A DNA stretch of 64,000 nucleotides from assembly GCA_043721915.1 (NCBI GenBank), contig JAYSPV010000082.1, positions 12,616 through 76,615 of the forward strand, written 5' to 3'. The stretch comes from UBA668 sp043721915. Its GTDB lineage: Bacteria; Actinomycetota; Acidimicrobiia; Acidimicrobiales; Ilumatobacteraceae. Under the pieces are notes generated by a model, which searched no databases, had not been told where the DNA came from, and worked only from the letters and a program-made list of their open reading frames with translations. The stretch's first letter is position 1; each line of letters begins with the position of its first letter. Positions 25,984 to 34,618 of the stretch are shown piece by piece. A program made the position numbers and the translations under genes.

Positions 25984-27165
25984 ATGAGTGCAGTGGACGA
26001 ACACGCAGACGAGATTCTGCTCAGCCCGGCTGAGGCGCTCGCTGCCGTGTTCGCGTGGGAACAGCAGACCACCCTCCTTGCGCTTGCGCTCCGGCGCATA
26101 GAAACCATCGGCAGCTTCGGCACGGAGGGTTCCGTGTCGATGAAGGCGTGGCTGCGCGAGAAGGCTCGCATGACCAACGACGCCGCAGGCAACCTGCTCT
26201 CGCTGGGGCGATTCCTCGACAACAACGCCGCGTTCGCCGAGGCTGCACTCACCGGCGAGCTCTCGGGTGGCCAGGTTTCGGTGGCGAAGCGGCTCGGGCG
26301 CCCCAAGTATGCGTCGCTGCTCGCCGAGCAGCAGCGCGACTTGGTCGGCACGCTTGCAGCGCTGGATATCGATGCGACCCAAGCCGCCGTCGCCCACTGG
26401 CGCAGTCGTGCCGACGCACTCCTCGACGACGGCGCACCACCGATCGAGCAGCCCTGCGAACTCACCCTCGCCCGCACGCTCGACAACCGGCTCCATGGGC
26501 ACCTCAGCCTCCACGACGCAGCGGCCACCGAGCTGGAGAAGGCAATCCACACAGCCGAGACCTGGGAGGGCAGCGACGAAACCCGCGCCCTGGCCGAGCG
26601 CCAGGGCGACGCGTTGTTCGACATCGCCGCGTTCTACAACCAGAACCACGACGGCGAGGGCACTCCGCGCCACCTGCCCACCATCACACTCTCGGCCGAT
26701 CTGTCCACGATCACCACCGACACACCGCAGGCGATCAACGACGACACCGGCCGCCCGGTGTCACCCGCGTGTGCCGCCGCCTACCTGTGCGACTGCAAGA
26801 TCCACGTCATCCTGCGCAACGCAAAAGGTGCACCCGAGCAGTTCGGTCGCACCACGTACACAGTGCCCCGCTCGCTGTTCCGCCAGGTGGCCGCCCGCGA
26901 CGGCGGCTGCCGGTTCCCCGGCTGCAATCGGCGGGTCCGCTTCACCGATGCGCACCACATCCACCACTGGCAAAAGGGCGGGGCGACCGAGTACGCGAAC
27001 CTTCTGCTGTTGTGCCGGCGGCACCACACCTACACCCACCAGCAACTCCTCGAAATCGAGCTCCGGCCCGACGGCGAAGCCGTGTTCCGCTGGCACGAGG
27101 GCAGGGTCCGCACCAGCCAACCCCGCGGCGCGCCACCCACACGAAAACTCCAAGCACCCGTGTGA
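25984..27165 (+). CDS. DUF222/HNH-endonuclease domain protein
   Basis: The 393-residue protein has an N-terminal DUF222 helical domain and a C-terminal HNH motif: CRFPGCNRRV, DAHHIHHWQKGG, ANLLLLCRRHH. Zinc ligands are CxxxxC and HxxxH-like. Such genes are abundant and variable in number in actinobacteria and are probably selfish or repeat-like; their targets are unknown. ATG 25984 is preferred to earlier ATGs because the promoter places transcription start there. It is divergent from the decayed hsdM and ends in a strong terminator hairpin. Confidence 0.9.
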   Translation: MSAVDEHADEILLSPAEALAAVFAWEQQTTLLALALRRIETIGSFGTEGSVSMKAWLREKARMTNDAAGNLLSLGRFLDNNAAFAEAALTGELSGGQVSVAKRLGRPKYASLLAEQQRDLVGTLAALDIDATQAAVAHWRSRADALLDDGAPPIEQPCELTLARTLDNRLHGHLSLHDAAATELEKAIHTAETWEGSDETRALAERQGDALFDIAAFYNQNHDGEGTPRHLPTITLSADLSTITTDTPQAINDDTGRPVSPACAAAYLCDCKIHVILRNAKGAPEQFGRTTYTVPRSLFRQVAARDGGCRFPGCNRRVRFTDAHHIHHWQKGGATEYANLLLLCRRHHTYTHQQLLEIELRPDGEAVFRWHEGRVRTSQPRGAPPTRKLQAPV

Positions 27166-27190
27166 CCCGCTCGACAACCCGACGAACCAA

Positions 27191-27221
27191 CTGCTACCGC
27201 GGCGCCACGCCGCGGTAGCAG
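27191..27221 (+). terminator. 13-bp stem-loop terminator after the DUF222 gene
   Basis: CTGCTACCGCGGC (27191-27203) pairs perfectly with GCCGCGGTAGCAG (27209-27221) around a 5-base loop. It lies 26 bases after the stop codon. No T-run follows, as is common in actinobacteria. Confidence 0.8.
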
Positions 27222-27265
27222 CGCGTGGATGGGCATTGCCGGGCAAGCGGCTACCGTCATCGGCC

Positions 27266-29275
27266 ATGCCGACGCCCGAACTCAGCCGCCACGCCGCTCT
27301 CGCCGAGAAGATCATCGGCAACATCGTGCAAGCGAGCAGCCCTGCCGTGTCACCCGACGGCAGCCGGGTGGCCTTCGTGGTCACCCGGGTGGAGATGGAG
27401 ACCAACAAGTACCGCTCGCAGGTGTGGCTGGCCCCGACCGACGGCAGCACTCCCCCGCGGGTGCTCACCAGCGGGGAGAACGACGGCAACCCCACCTGGA
27501 GCCCCGATGGCGCAGAGTTGGCGTTCACCTCGCGTCGCAGCGCGAAGAAGGGCGACGCCACGCTGCACGTACTGCCGATCGGCGTGAGCGGCGAGACCCG
27601 CACGATCGCCACCATGAAGGATGGCGTCGACGACGTTGCGTTCAGCCCCGATGGGCGCTGGGTGGCGTTCACCAGCCGCACACAGCACGAGCGGTACGCA
27701 GTTCCTGGCGCCGAAGATGGCGACGAGAGCTGGCAGGCGCCACGCAAGATCGAGCGCTTCTTCACGCAACTCAACGGCGAAGGTTGGGTCTTCGACCGGC
27801 CGTCGCACGTGTACGTCGCCCCCGCCGATGGCACGGGCAGCCCGCGCAACCTGACGCCGGGCGAGTTCCAACACGGCGGCGTGTCGTGGCTGCACGATTC
27901 GTCGGGCGTGGTCACTGCCGCGCAGCGCCACGCCACCTGGGATCTCGATTTCGCGACCGCGCTCTACGTCGTGACGCTTGCCGGCGATGTCCGGGCCCTG
28001 ACCGCAGAGACCGGCAACTACGTTGCCCCCAGCGTCTCACCCGACGGTGCCACCGTCGCCTTTCTCGGCTTCGACGATTCGTTCACCTACCCGCAGAACG
28101 TCCGGATGGGCATGGTGCCGATCACGGGTGGTACCCACACTTTCATCAGCACTGCGCTCGACCGCACGTTCGAGACCACGGCCGGCTCCGTCGTCCCGCG
28201 CTGGCTGGACGACACGACGCTGCTGGGCACCGCCGAGGATCGCGGTCAGACACACGCGTGGCGACTGCACACCGATGGCACGGCTCCCGCCGCGGTGACC
28301 AGCGGTGCGACGTCGGTAAAGGCGCTCCACGCCGCCGGCGGCACAGTTGCCTTCACCGCGGGTGCGGTCGACAGCCTCTCCGACGTCTTCGTACTCACCG
28401 ATGGCGAGCCTCGCCGCCTCACGTCGTTCGCTGCCAACTACCGCGCCGCGTACACGCCACTCGTGTGGGAGCGCTTCGCTGTGCCGTGCACCGATGGCAC
28501 CGGCGAGATCGACGCATGGATCATGCGCCCGGTCGACTTCGACCCCGCCACGCAGTACCCGGTGGTACTCAACGTGCACGGCGGGCCGCACACCCAGTAC
28601 GGCGAGACGTTCTTCGACGAGGCCCAGTTTCAGGCCGCAGCCGGCTTCGTGGTGCTGATGAGCAACCCGCGTGGTGGTTCGGGCCGCGAGCAGGCGTGGG
28701 GCCAGGCGATCATGGGCCCGCAGCACCCGGTGGCGCCGGGCAGCGGCTGGGGCGGCGTCGACGTCGACGACGTGATGGCCGTGCTCGACACCACGCTCGC
28801 CCGCTACTCGTTCTGCGACCCCAGCCGAGTGGGCATGCAGGGCGGCAGCTACGGCGGCTACATGGCCACCATGCTCGCCGGCCGGTTCAGCAACCGCTTC
28901 AAGGCGATCTGCAGCGAACGGGCGGTCAACAACGTGCTCACCGAAGAGGTGAACAGCGACATCGCCACCATCTTCCGGGTCGAGCACGGGCCGTCCCACA
29001 TCGATGCGCCTGAGGAGTACGAACGCCTCTCGCCTATCCGCTACGTGCGCGACATCACCTGCCCGATGCTGATCATCCACAGCGAGAACGACCTGCGCTG
29101 CCCGATCAACCAGGCCGAGGAGTTGTTCGTCGCCATGCGCCTACTGGGCAAGGACGTGACGTTCTACCGCTTCCCCGGCGAGAGCCACGAGCTGTCGCGC
29201 AGTGGTTCGCCCGTCCACCGCCGCCAGCGCGCCGAGATCATCCTCGACTTCTTCGCCAAGCACCTTCAGTCCTGA
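27266..29275 (+). CDS. S9-family prolyl oligopeptidase/acylaminoacyl peptidase
   Basis: The 669-residue protein has an N-terminal beta-propeller with WD-like repeats (SPDGSRVAFV, SPDGAELAFTSRR, SPDGRWVAFTSR) and a C-terminal alpha/beta-hydrolase domain. The catalytic triad is visible: Ser in MQGGSYGGYM, Asp in HSENDLRC, His in GESHELSR. It should cleave short peptides or acylated N-terminal residues in the cytoplasm; no signal peptide is present. ATG 27266 is chosen; the open frame continues upstream through the DUF222 gene, which is spurious. Confidence 0.92.
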   Translation: MPTPELSRHAALAEKIIGNIVQASSPAVSPDGSRVAFVVTRVEMETNKYRSQVWLAPTDGSTPPRVLTSGENDGNPTWSPDGAELAFTSRRSAKKGDATLHVLPIGVSGETRTIATMKDGVDDVAFSPDGRWVAFTSRTQHERYAVPGAEDGDESWQAPRKIERFFTQLNGEGWVFDRPSHVYVAPADGTGSPRNLTPGEFQHGGVSWLHDSSGVVTAAQRHATWDLDFATALYVVTLAGDVRALTAETGNYVAPSVSPDGATVAFLGFDDSFTYPQNVRMGMVPITGGTHTFISTALDRTFETTAGSVVPRWLDDTTLLGTAEDRGQTHAWRLHTDGTAPAAVTSGATSVKALHAAGGTVAFTAGAVDSLSDVFVLTDGEPRRLTSFAANYRAAYTPLVWERFAVPCTDGTGEIDAWIMRPVDFDPATQYPVVLNVHGGPHTQYGETFFDEAQFQAAAGFVVLMSNPRGGSGREQAWGQAIMGPQHPVAPGSGWGGVDVDDVMAVLDTTLARYSFCDPSRVGMQGGSYGGYMATMLAGRFSNRFKAICSERAVNNVLTEEVNSDIATIFRVEHGPSHIDAPEEYERLSPIRYVRDITCPMLIIHSENDLRCPINQAEELFVAMRLLGKDVTFYRFPGESHELSRSGSPVHRRQRAEIILDFFAKHLQS

Positions 29276-29283
29276 GGCGGCGA

Positions 29284-30066
29284 TCAGGCCTCCGCGAGCC
29301 AGCCGTCGATCAGTTTGCGGGCGATCGAGATCGCCGGCGGAATCGGCGGCAACGCGTCGCGCGTGTACCACTGCGCATCGAGGATCTCGGACGGGTCGCA
29401 CTCGATCTCGCCGCTGACCCATTCGGCTCGAAAGCCGATCATCAGGCTGTGCGGGAACGGCCACGGCTGACTGCTCTGGTAGACAACGCTGCCGATGTGC
29501 ACGCCGACCTCCTCGTGCACCTCGCGGATCACCGCCTGCTCGAGCGACTCGCCCGCCTCGACGAAACCGGCGAGGCACGAGTACATCGGCGCCCGGAACT
29601 GCACCCCGCGGGCGAGCAGCACCTGCTGTTCGGGCCCCGGCTCACCCTTGGTGACGAGCGTGATCATCGCCGGTGCGAGCCGCGGGTAGGCGAGCAGGTT
29701 GCATGCCGGGCACTTCATCGACCGGTCGTTGTCGGAATGCACCGTCGGGGTGCCGCAGCGGCCACAGAAACGGTGGGTGCGCCCCCACTCGGCCAGCTGC
29801 ACTGCCCGCCCCGCCAATGCCCACTCGACTTCCGAGGTGCGCCCGTAGAACGTGTACAGATCGCTCGCCGCGCCATACGAAGGGTCTTGCCCATGGGGCA
29901 CGTCGACGGCCCAGCACGCCTCCTCACCGAGCATGCCCAGGAAGTGCACGTGCCAGCCGTCGTCCGCCGGCCGATCGTCGACGAACACGCTCGAGCCGAT
30001 CACGTGGATGTAGCGGTGAACTGCCGCGGATGAGGGTGGTGTGAGGGACGGATTGAAGCTCGCCAT
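29284..30066 (-). CDS. nudC: NAD(+) diphosphatase / RNA deNADding Nudix enzyme
   Basis: The 260-residue protein has the NudC layout: a variable N-terminal domain, a zinc ribbon (Cys101, Cys104, Cys119, Cys122), and a Nudix box GFVEAGESLEQAVIREVHEEVG-like, followed by SQPWPFPHSLM, the NADH-specific signature. It hydrolyses NAD(H) and NAD-capped RNA to NMN(H) and AMP or pRNA. It converges on the S9 peptidase and is divergent from the thiolase gene 91 bases away. Confidence 0.95.
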   Translation of the reverse strand: MASFNPSLTPPSSAAVHRYIHVIGSSVFVDDRPADDGWHVHFLGMLGEEACWAVDVPHGQDPSYGAASDLYTFYGRTSEVEWALAGRAVQLAEWGRTHRFCGRCGTPTVHSDNDRSMKCPACNLLAYPRLAPAMITLVTKGEPGPEQQVLLARGVQFRAPMYSCLAGFVEAGESLEQAVIREVHEEVGVHIGSVVYQSSQPWPFPHSLMIGFRAEWVSGEIECDPSEILDAQWYTRDALPPIPPAISIARKLIDGWLAEA

Positions 30067-30157
30067 GGCTGGCCACCGTAGGCGATGACACGCCGCACGC
30101 CGGGCTCGGGAAGGCTTCGCTGCGGCCCGGGCGCAGACCGCCTCCTAGGCTGGCGCG

Positions 30158-31336
30158 ATGAGCAACGTAGTGATCGTCGACGCCGTCCGCACCCCGATCG
30201 GCAAGCGCAACGGTGGGCTGTCCACCCTTCATCCGGCCGATGTGCTCGGCGCCGTTCAGAAGGCCATCGTCGAGCGCACCGGCATCGACCCTGCCGCCAT
30301 CGATCAGGTGATCGGCGGCTGCGTCAGCCAGGTCGGCGAGCAGGCATTCAACATCACCCGCACCGCCTGGCTCGCGGCCGGATTGCCGCTCACCACCGCC
30401 GCCACCACGGTGGACACACAGTGCGGCAGCAGCCAGCAGGCCACCAACCTCGCCACCGCCCTCGTCGGCAGCGGCGTGGTCGATGTCGCCCTCGCCTGCG
30501 GCGTGGAAGTGATGAGCCGCGTCCCGATCGGTGCCGCCGGCAACAAGGCGTTCGGCCTCGGCATCCCGTTCTCGAAGTCGATGTTCGCGCAGTACGAGGT
30601 GACCTCGCAGTTCGAAGGCGCCGAGCGCATCGCCGACAAGTGGGGCATCACCCGCGCCGACACCGACGCCTTCGGCTTTGCCAGCCAGCAGCGTGCTGCG
30701 CAGGCGTGGGCCGAGGATCGCTTCTCGGGCCAGTACATCACCGTCGATGCCCCCGACCGCAACGACGACGGCAGCCTCGCCGACACGTTCCACACCGTCA
30801 GCCGCGACGAGGGCCTGCGCGAGACCACGATGGAGAAGCTCGCCACGCTCAAGCCGGTCGGCCGGGAGAACGGCGTGCACACCGCCGGCAACTCCAGCCA
30901 GATCAGCGACGGCGCGAGCGCCGTGCTGCTGATGACCGAGGAGAAGGCCGCGGCGTTGGGCCTCAAGCCGCGTGCCCGCATCGTCGACACCTGCAACGTC
31001 GGCGTCGACCCGGTGCTGATGCTCACCGGCCCGATGGATGCCACCAAGCGCCTGCTGGCCCGCACCGGCCTGTCCATCGACGACATCGACACGTTCGAGA
31101 TCAACGAGGCGTTCGCCTCCGTCGTCCTCGCCTGGGCGAAGGAAGTCGGCGCTGACCTGGCCAAGACCAACCCCAACGGCGGCGCCATCGCGCTCGGCCA
31201 CCCGCTGGGCGGCACCGGCGGCTTCCTGATCACCAAGGCGTTGTACGAACTGGAGCGCACCGGTGGCAAGTACGGCCTGATCAGCATGTGCTGCGGTGGC
31301 GGGCTGGGTACCGGCACCATCATCGAGCGCCTGTAA
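30158..31336 (+). CDS. acetyl-CoA acyltransferase (thiolase; FadA5-like)
   Basis: The 392-residue protein has the thiolase catalytic residues: nucleophile Cys89 in DTQCGSSQQA, His in ALGHPLGG, and the second Cys in MCCGGGLGTG. The spacing and segments such as IGKRNGGLSTLH and the ATTVDTQCGSSQQ loop resemble steroid-type 3-ketoacyl-CoA thiolases (FadA5) of mycobacteria. It should cut 3-ketoacyl-CoA with CoA in beta-oxidation; a steroid side-chain substrate is a plausible but unproven guess. ATG 30158 is clear. Confidence 0.9.
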   Translation: MSNVVIVDAVRTPIGKRNGGLSTLHPADVLGAVQKAIVERTGIDPAAIDQVIGGCVSQVGEQAFNITRTAWLAAGLPLTTAATTVDTQCGSSQQATNLATALVGSGVVDVALACGVEVMSRVPIGAAGNKAFGLGIPFSKSMFAQYEVTSQFEGAERIADKWGITRADTDAFGFASQQRAAQAWAEDRFSGQYITVDAPDRNDDGSLADTFHTVSRDEGLRETTMEKLATLKPVGRENGVHTAGNSSQISDGASAVLLMTEEKAAALGLKPRARIVDTCNVGVDPVLMLTGPMDATKRLLARTGLSIDDIDTFEINEAFASVVLAWAKEVGADLAKTNPNGGAIALGHPLGGTGGFLITKALYELERTGGKYGLISMCCGGGLGTGTIIERL

Positions 31337-31364
31337 TCCACCCTTCAACCGATAGAACGGGCTA

Positions 31365-31880
31365 ATGCGGTCCGTTGCCTTGGCGTCCCTGATCGTCGCG
31401 GCAGCGGCGTGCACCAACGGCACCAGCGCGAACACGGCATCCACCACGGCGGTCGCGGGGCCGCTCACCCCCAACGCCACCGTCATCTACGTCACCGATG
31501 GCGACACGATCGGGGTCGAGGTGGATGGCGTGGAGGAGCGCGTGCGCCTGATCGGCATCGACACGCCCGAGACCAAGAAGCCCGACACGCCCGTGCAGTG
31601 CTTCGGACCGGAGGCCAGCGCGTTCACCGAGAGCCTGCTGCCCGACGGCACCGCGCTGTACCTGGAACGCGATATCGAGGCCCGCGATCAGTACGGCCGG
31701 CTGCTCGCGTACGTCTACCGCAGCGACGACGGCATGTTCGTCAACCTCGAGATCATCGCTCAGGGCTACGCGCGGCCGCTCACCATCGCACCCAATGACA
31801 CGCACGCCGACGAGTTCGCCGGCGCCGCCCGCAACGCGCAGGCCGCCGCCGTGGGCCTGTGGGCGGGATGCAGCGGATAG
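31365..31880 (+). CDS. exported thermonuclease-like (SNase) lipoprotein
   Basis: The 171-residue protein begins with a signal sequence and lipobox-like VAAAAC at residues ~11-16, then a short Ser/Thr-rich linker. The SNase fold follows: VTDGDTIGVEV, RLIGIDTPET (catalytic Arg and metal Asp) and ERDIEARDQYGRLLAYVY (second Arg). It should be a surface-anchored nuclease that digests extracellular DNA or RNA. It is 29 bases after the thiolase stop; no functional link is evident. Confidence 0.88.
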   Translation: MRSVALASLIVAAAACTNGTSANTASTTAVAGPLTPNATVIYVTDGDTIGVEVDGVEERVRLIGIDTPETKKPDTPVQCFGPEASAFTESLLPDGTALYLERDIEARDQYGRLLAYVYRSDDGMFVNLEIIAQGYARPLTIAPNDTHADEFAGAARNAQAAAVGLWAGCSG

Positions 31881-31890
31881 CGTTCGCGAG

Positions 31891-32739
31891 ATGACCGCCC
31901 CCGATCGATCGCTCGTGGAACGCCTCGGCTACCCGGCCGACGCCAAGCTGGTCATCATCTCCTGCGACGACCTGGGCAGCTGCCACGCTGCCAACGTGGG
32001 CGTCTTCGAGGCCCTTCATCACGGCGTCGCCACCTGCGCCAGCCTGATGGTGCCCGCGCCATGGGCGCGCGACGCGGCCAACCGCTACGAACCCACCGAC
32101 GACGTCGGCGTGCACCTCACCCTCAACTGCGAGCACGAGGCCTACCGGTTCGGCCCGATCACCCACGCCCCCACGTTGCTGTCGGGCGAGGGCGGGTTCC
32201 CGCGCGGCGTCGATGACCTGTGGCAGCACGCCGACCCGCTGGAGGTGCTGCGCGAGTGCCGCGCGCAGATCGAGCGCGCCAGCGCCTGGGGCATCGACGT
32301 CACACACCTCGCTCCCCACCTCTCGGTGATCACGCTGCGGCCCGAGTTCTTCGACGTCTACCTGGAACTGGCGTGCGAGTTCGCGCTGCCGATCCGCCTG
32401 CCGTCGACGATCACCCCCGAGCAGGCCGGCTTCCCCTTCCGGCGCCTCGCCGCTGAAGAAGGCGTGGTCTTCCCCGACCACTTCGATCACGACTGGCGCG
32501 CCGGCAGCCGCGAGCGCGTGTACGACGCAGTCCGCTCGCTGCGCCCAGGCGTCACCGAAATCCATGTCCAGCCGGCGATCGACACGCCCGAGGTGCGCGC
32601 GATCACCGACGCCGCCGAGCTGTGGATCGACGATCACGAGCTCGTCACCGCGGATGCCACGCTGCGCACCCTGCTGCACGAATCCGGCGCAACGCCGATC
32701 GGTTACCGCACTCTCAGGGACGCGATGCGAGCCGGCTGA
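31891..32739 (+). CDS. ChbG/YdjC-family carbohydrate deacetylase
   Basis: The 282-residue protein has the YdjC pattern: an SCDDLGSCHAANVG metal-binding DD motif, GVHLTLNCEH, and THLAPHLSV with a metal His. Members remove acetyl groups from N-acetylated oligosaccharides such as diacetylchitobiose. ATG 31891 lies 10 bases after the thermonuclease stop; a longer in-frame reading overlaps that gene and is rejected. It converges with the SCP2-like gene with a 26-base overlap. Confidence 0.88.
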   Translation: MTAPDRSLVERLGYPADAKLVIISCDDLGSCHAANVGVFEALHHGVATCASLMVPAPWARDAANRYEPTDDVGVHLTLNCEHEAYRFGPITHAPTLLSGEGGFPRGVDDLWQHADPLEVLRECRAQIERASAWGIDVTHLAPHLSVITLRPEFFDVYLELACEFALPIRLPSTITPEQAGFPFRRLAAEEGVVFPDHFDHDWRAGSRERVYDAVRSLRPGVTEIHVQPAIDTPEVRAITDAAELWIDDHELVTADATLRTLLHESGATPIGYRTLRDAMRAG

Positions 32740-32941
32740 TGGCCGCGGCGGCACTGCCGTCGCGCATCGCCTCGAACAGCGGGCCCGTTGGCCCGGTGTT
32801 CTTCAGCTTGCCGACCATGAACGCCGTCGCAGGCGCCATGCCGGCGTCGCCGGCGGCCACTGTGACCACCACATCGGCGTCGTCGGCCCCTTCCACCGCC
32901 TCGTCGTTCTTGGCGAACACCACCCGGTACTGCACGCTCAC
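32714..32941 (-). CDS. 75-aa SCP2-like mini-protein coupled to mca
   Basis: The GTG start overlaps the stop of the mca gene (GTGA), so translation is coupled. The protein reads ADVVVTVAAGDAGMAPATAF followed by MVGKLKNTGPTG, a pattern typical of the C-terminal half of SCP2-type sterol/lipid-binding domains, in which a strand-loop precedes xAFMxGKLKxxG. It is shorter than a whole SCP2 domain (about 100 residues). Function is unknown; a lipid or hydrophobic thiol-conjugate-binding role is a guess. Confidence 0.65.
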   Translation of the reverse strand: MSVQYRVVFAKNDEAVEGADDADVVVTVAAGDAGMAPATAFMVGKLKNTGPTGPLFEAMRDGSAAAAISRLASRP

Positions 32942-33900
32942 GAGGCCACATCCGCACCGGCTCGGATACCCGCGAACAGATCGTCCTCCAGCTGGCCTTG
33001 CGCGGGCTCGCCCACCAGCGAACGGGCGAGGATCCAGTCCTCCCACGGATAGGCCTCGGCCAGCTGCTCGTCGGTGAGGCCGAACCACCACGGCTCGGCA
33101 GGGTCGACCTGCGTGGCGTGCGCCCTCAACGACCCGCTGCGCGCCCACAGGAAGCCACCGACCTCGATGCGGGTGGTGATGCGGTGGTCGTGACCGGGGC
33201 GATCCAGCCAGTTCTGCTCGTAGGGCGACTCGCCCCGGTGCTTGATCATGCCTTCGTGGATCGCGACCAGGCGGGCCTTCGACCAGACCGTGTAGTACAG
33301 CTTCTGCGGTTGCCATGGCTCACCCAGCTCGGGGTACCAGCCGGGGTCGCCCGCCCGCTCGAACGCGGGGATCGAGATGTCGTGCACCTTCAGGTGATCG
33401 GGGTGGAGGTACCCCTGCTGATCGTCGGCGTAGGTGATGATCACCTGCGGTCGCTGCGCACGGATGATGGCGACCAGTCGGCCAACTGCGTCGTCCATCG
33501 GCGCCATGTGGAAGCACGCCGGGTTCCCGTTGGCCTCGGTGTCGGCCATGCCCGAATCCCTGTACCCGAGCATGATCACCTCGTCGAATCCGATGATCTC
33601 GGCCGAGCGCGCGAGTTCCAGCGGCCGCAGCTCGGCCATCAGCGCCTTCTCCCCCTCCGGGGTGAGGTCGTGGAAGGGCTGGCCGGGCTCGCGCAGCGCC
33701 GGGTTCTGCAGGTCGCCCTCCTCGCCGCCGGTGCAACAGACCAGCACGGTGCGAACACCCTCGGCGTGGTACTTGGCCAGCGTGGGGGCACCCTTCGACG
33801 CTTCGTCGTCGGGGTGGGCATGCAGCGTGAGCACGCAGAGCGGCGTTTGGGGGGAGGTTTCCACGCTCGACACGATATCCCCTGCACCCAGTTCGGCCAT
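32938..33900 (-). CDS. mca: mycothiol S-conjugate amidase
   Basis: The 320-residue LmbE-family protein has the zinc motif HAHPDDEASKGA (residues 27-38) and a later zinc His in YLHPDHLKVH. The EGDLQNPAL and NGNPACFHM segments match Mca rather than MshB. Mca cleaves mycothiol S-conjugates to release mercapturic acids and GlcN-inositol, a detoxification step found in actinobacteria. ATG 33900 is taken as start; the upstream frame is antisense to the PEBP gene. Its stop overlaps the small SCP2-like gene. Confidence 0.92.
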   Translation of the reverse strand: MAELGAGDIVSSVETSPQTPLCVLTLHAHPDDEASKGAPTLAKYHAEGVRTVLVCCTGGEEGDLQNPALREPGQPFHDLTPEGEKALMAELRPLELARSAEIIGFDEVIMLGYRDSGMADTEANGNPACFHMAPMDDAVGRLVAIIRAQRPQVIITYADDQQGYLHPDHLKVHDISIPAFERAGDPGWYPELGEPWQPQKLYYTVWSKARLVAIHEGMIKHRGESPYEQNWLDRPGHDHRITTRIEVGGFLWARSGSLRAHATQVDPAEPWWFGLTDEQLAEAYPWEDWILARSLVGEPAQGQLEDDLFAGIRAGADVAS

Positions 33901-33921
33901 CCCGCCGCCTAGGCTGCCGCC

Positions 33922-34578
33922 GTGCGCCGCCTCGCCCTGCTCACCCTTGCGTGCCTGCTGCTCCTGGTTGCAGGAGGCTGTCGGCGCGACGGCCGAACCC
34001 TTCGCGAGCCCACCGCCGAGCAGAACTCGTCCATCTCCGTGGACACAGTGGCCGTCGACAGCGATCCCGTGTTCGACGACCCCGACACGACCGATCCGCT
34101 GCCCACCGACACCTTCGTCACGTTGCCGGCGGTGATCGACGAGTTCGTGGTGACTGCGCCATGGCGTGACGGCGCAGAGATCGACGCGCGCTACAGCTGC
34201 GACGGGCTGAACGTGGCGCCGGCGCTGTCGTGGAGCGCCGCGCCGGCCGGCACGATGGAGATCGCACTCACCCTCACCGACCTCGATGCCCCAGGGTTTG
34301 CGCACTGGGCGATCGCCGGGCTCTCCGCCACCAGCATCGCGATCAACGAGGACACTGTGCCGCTGGGCGCCTACGAGGCCCAGAACGGCAACGGCACCCT
34401 CGGTTTCACTGGCCCGTGCCCTCCGGCCGGCGAGCCGCACACCTACGCCATCGTCGTGCACTACCTTGGGGAGGCAACCGGCCTCGGCGACGGGGTGCCG
34501 GCTGCCGAGCTGATCACCGCGATCGACACGGTTGAACTTGCATCCGCAGAGGTCATCGGCACCTTCAGTCGCGGCTAG
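33922..34578 (+). CDS. PEBP (YbhB/YbcL)-family lipoprotein
   Basis: The 218-residue protein starts at GTG 33922 with a lipobox (LLLVAGGC, residues ~13-20), a disordered acidic spacer, and a phosphatidylethanolamine-binding fold: LTDLDAPGFAHWAIAG (anion-site residues) and FTGPCPPAGEPHTYAIVVH. PEBPs bind anionic or phosphorylated ligands, and exported ones may modulate signalling or proteases. It is divergent from mca with only 21 bases between starts, so they share a promoter region. Confidence 0.9.
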   Translation: MRRLALLTLACLLLLVAGGCRRDGRTLREPTAEQNSSISVDTVAVDSDPVFDDPDTTDPLPTDTFVTLPAVIDEFVVTAPWRDGAEIDARYSCDGLNVAPALSWSAAPAGTMEIALTLTDLDAPGFAHWAIAGLSATSIAINEDTVPLGAYEAQNGNGTLGFTGPCPPAGEPHTYAIVVHYLGEATGLGDGVPAAELITAIDTVELASAEVIGTFSRG

Positions 34579-34618
34579 ATCCAACCGATACACCAACTGG
34601 CACCCCAACACAGTAAGG

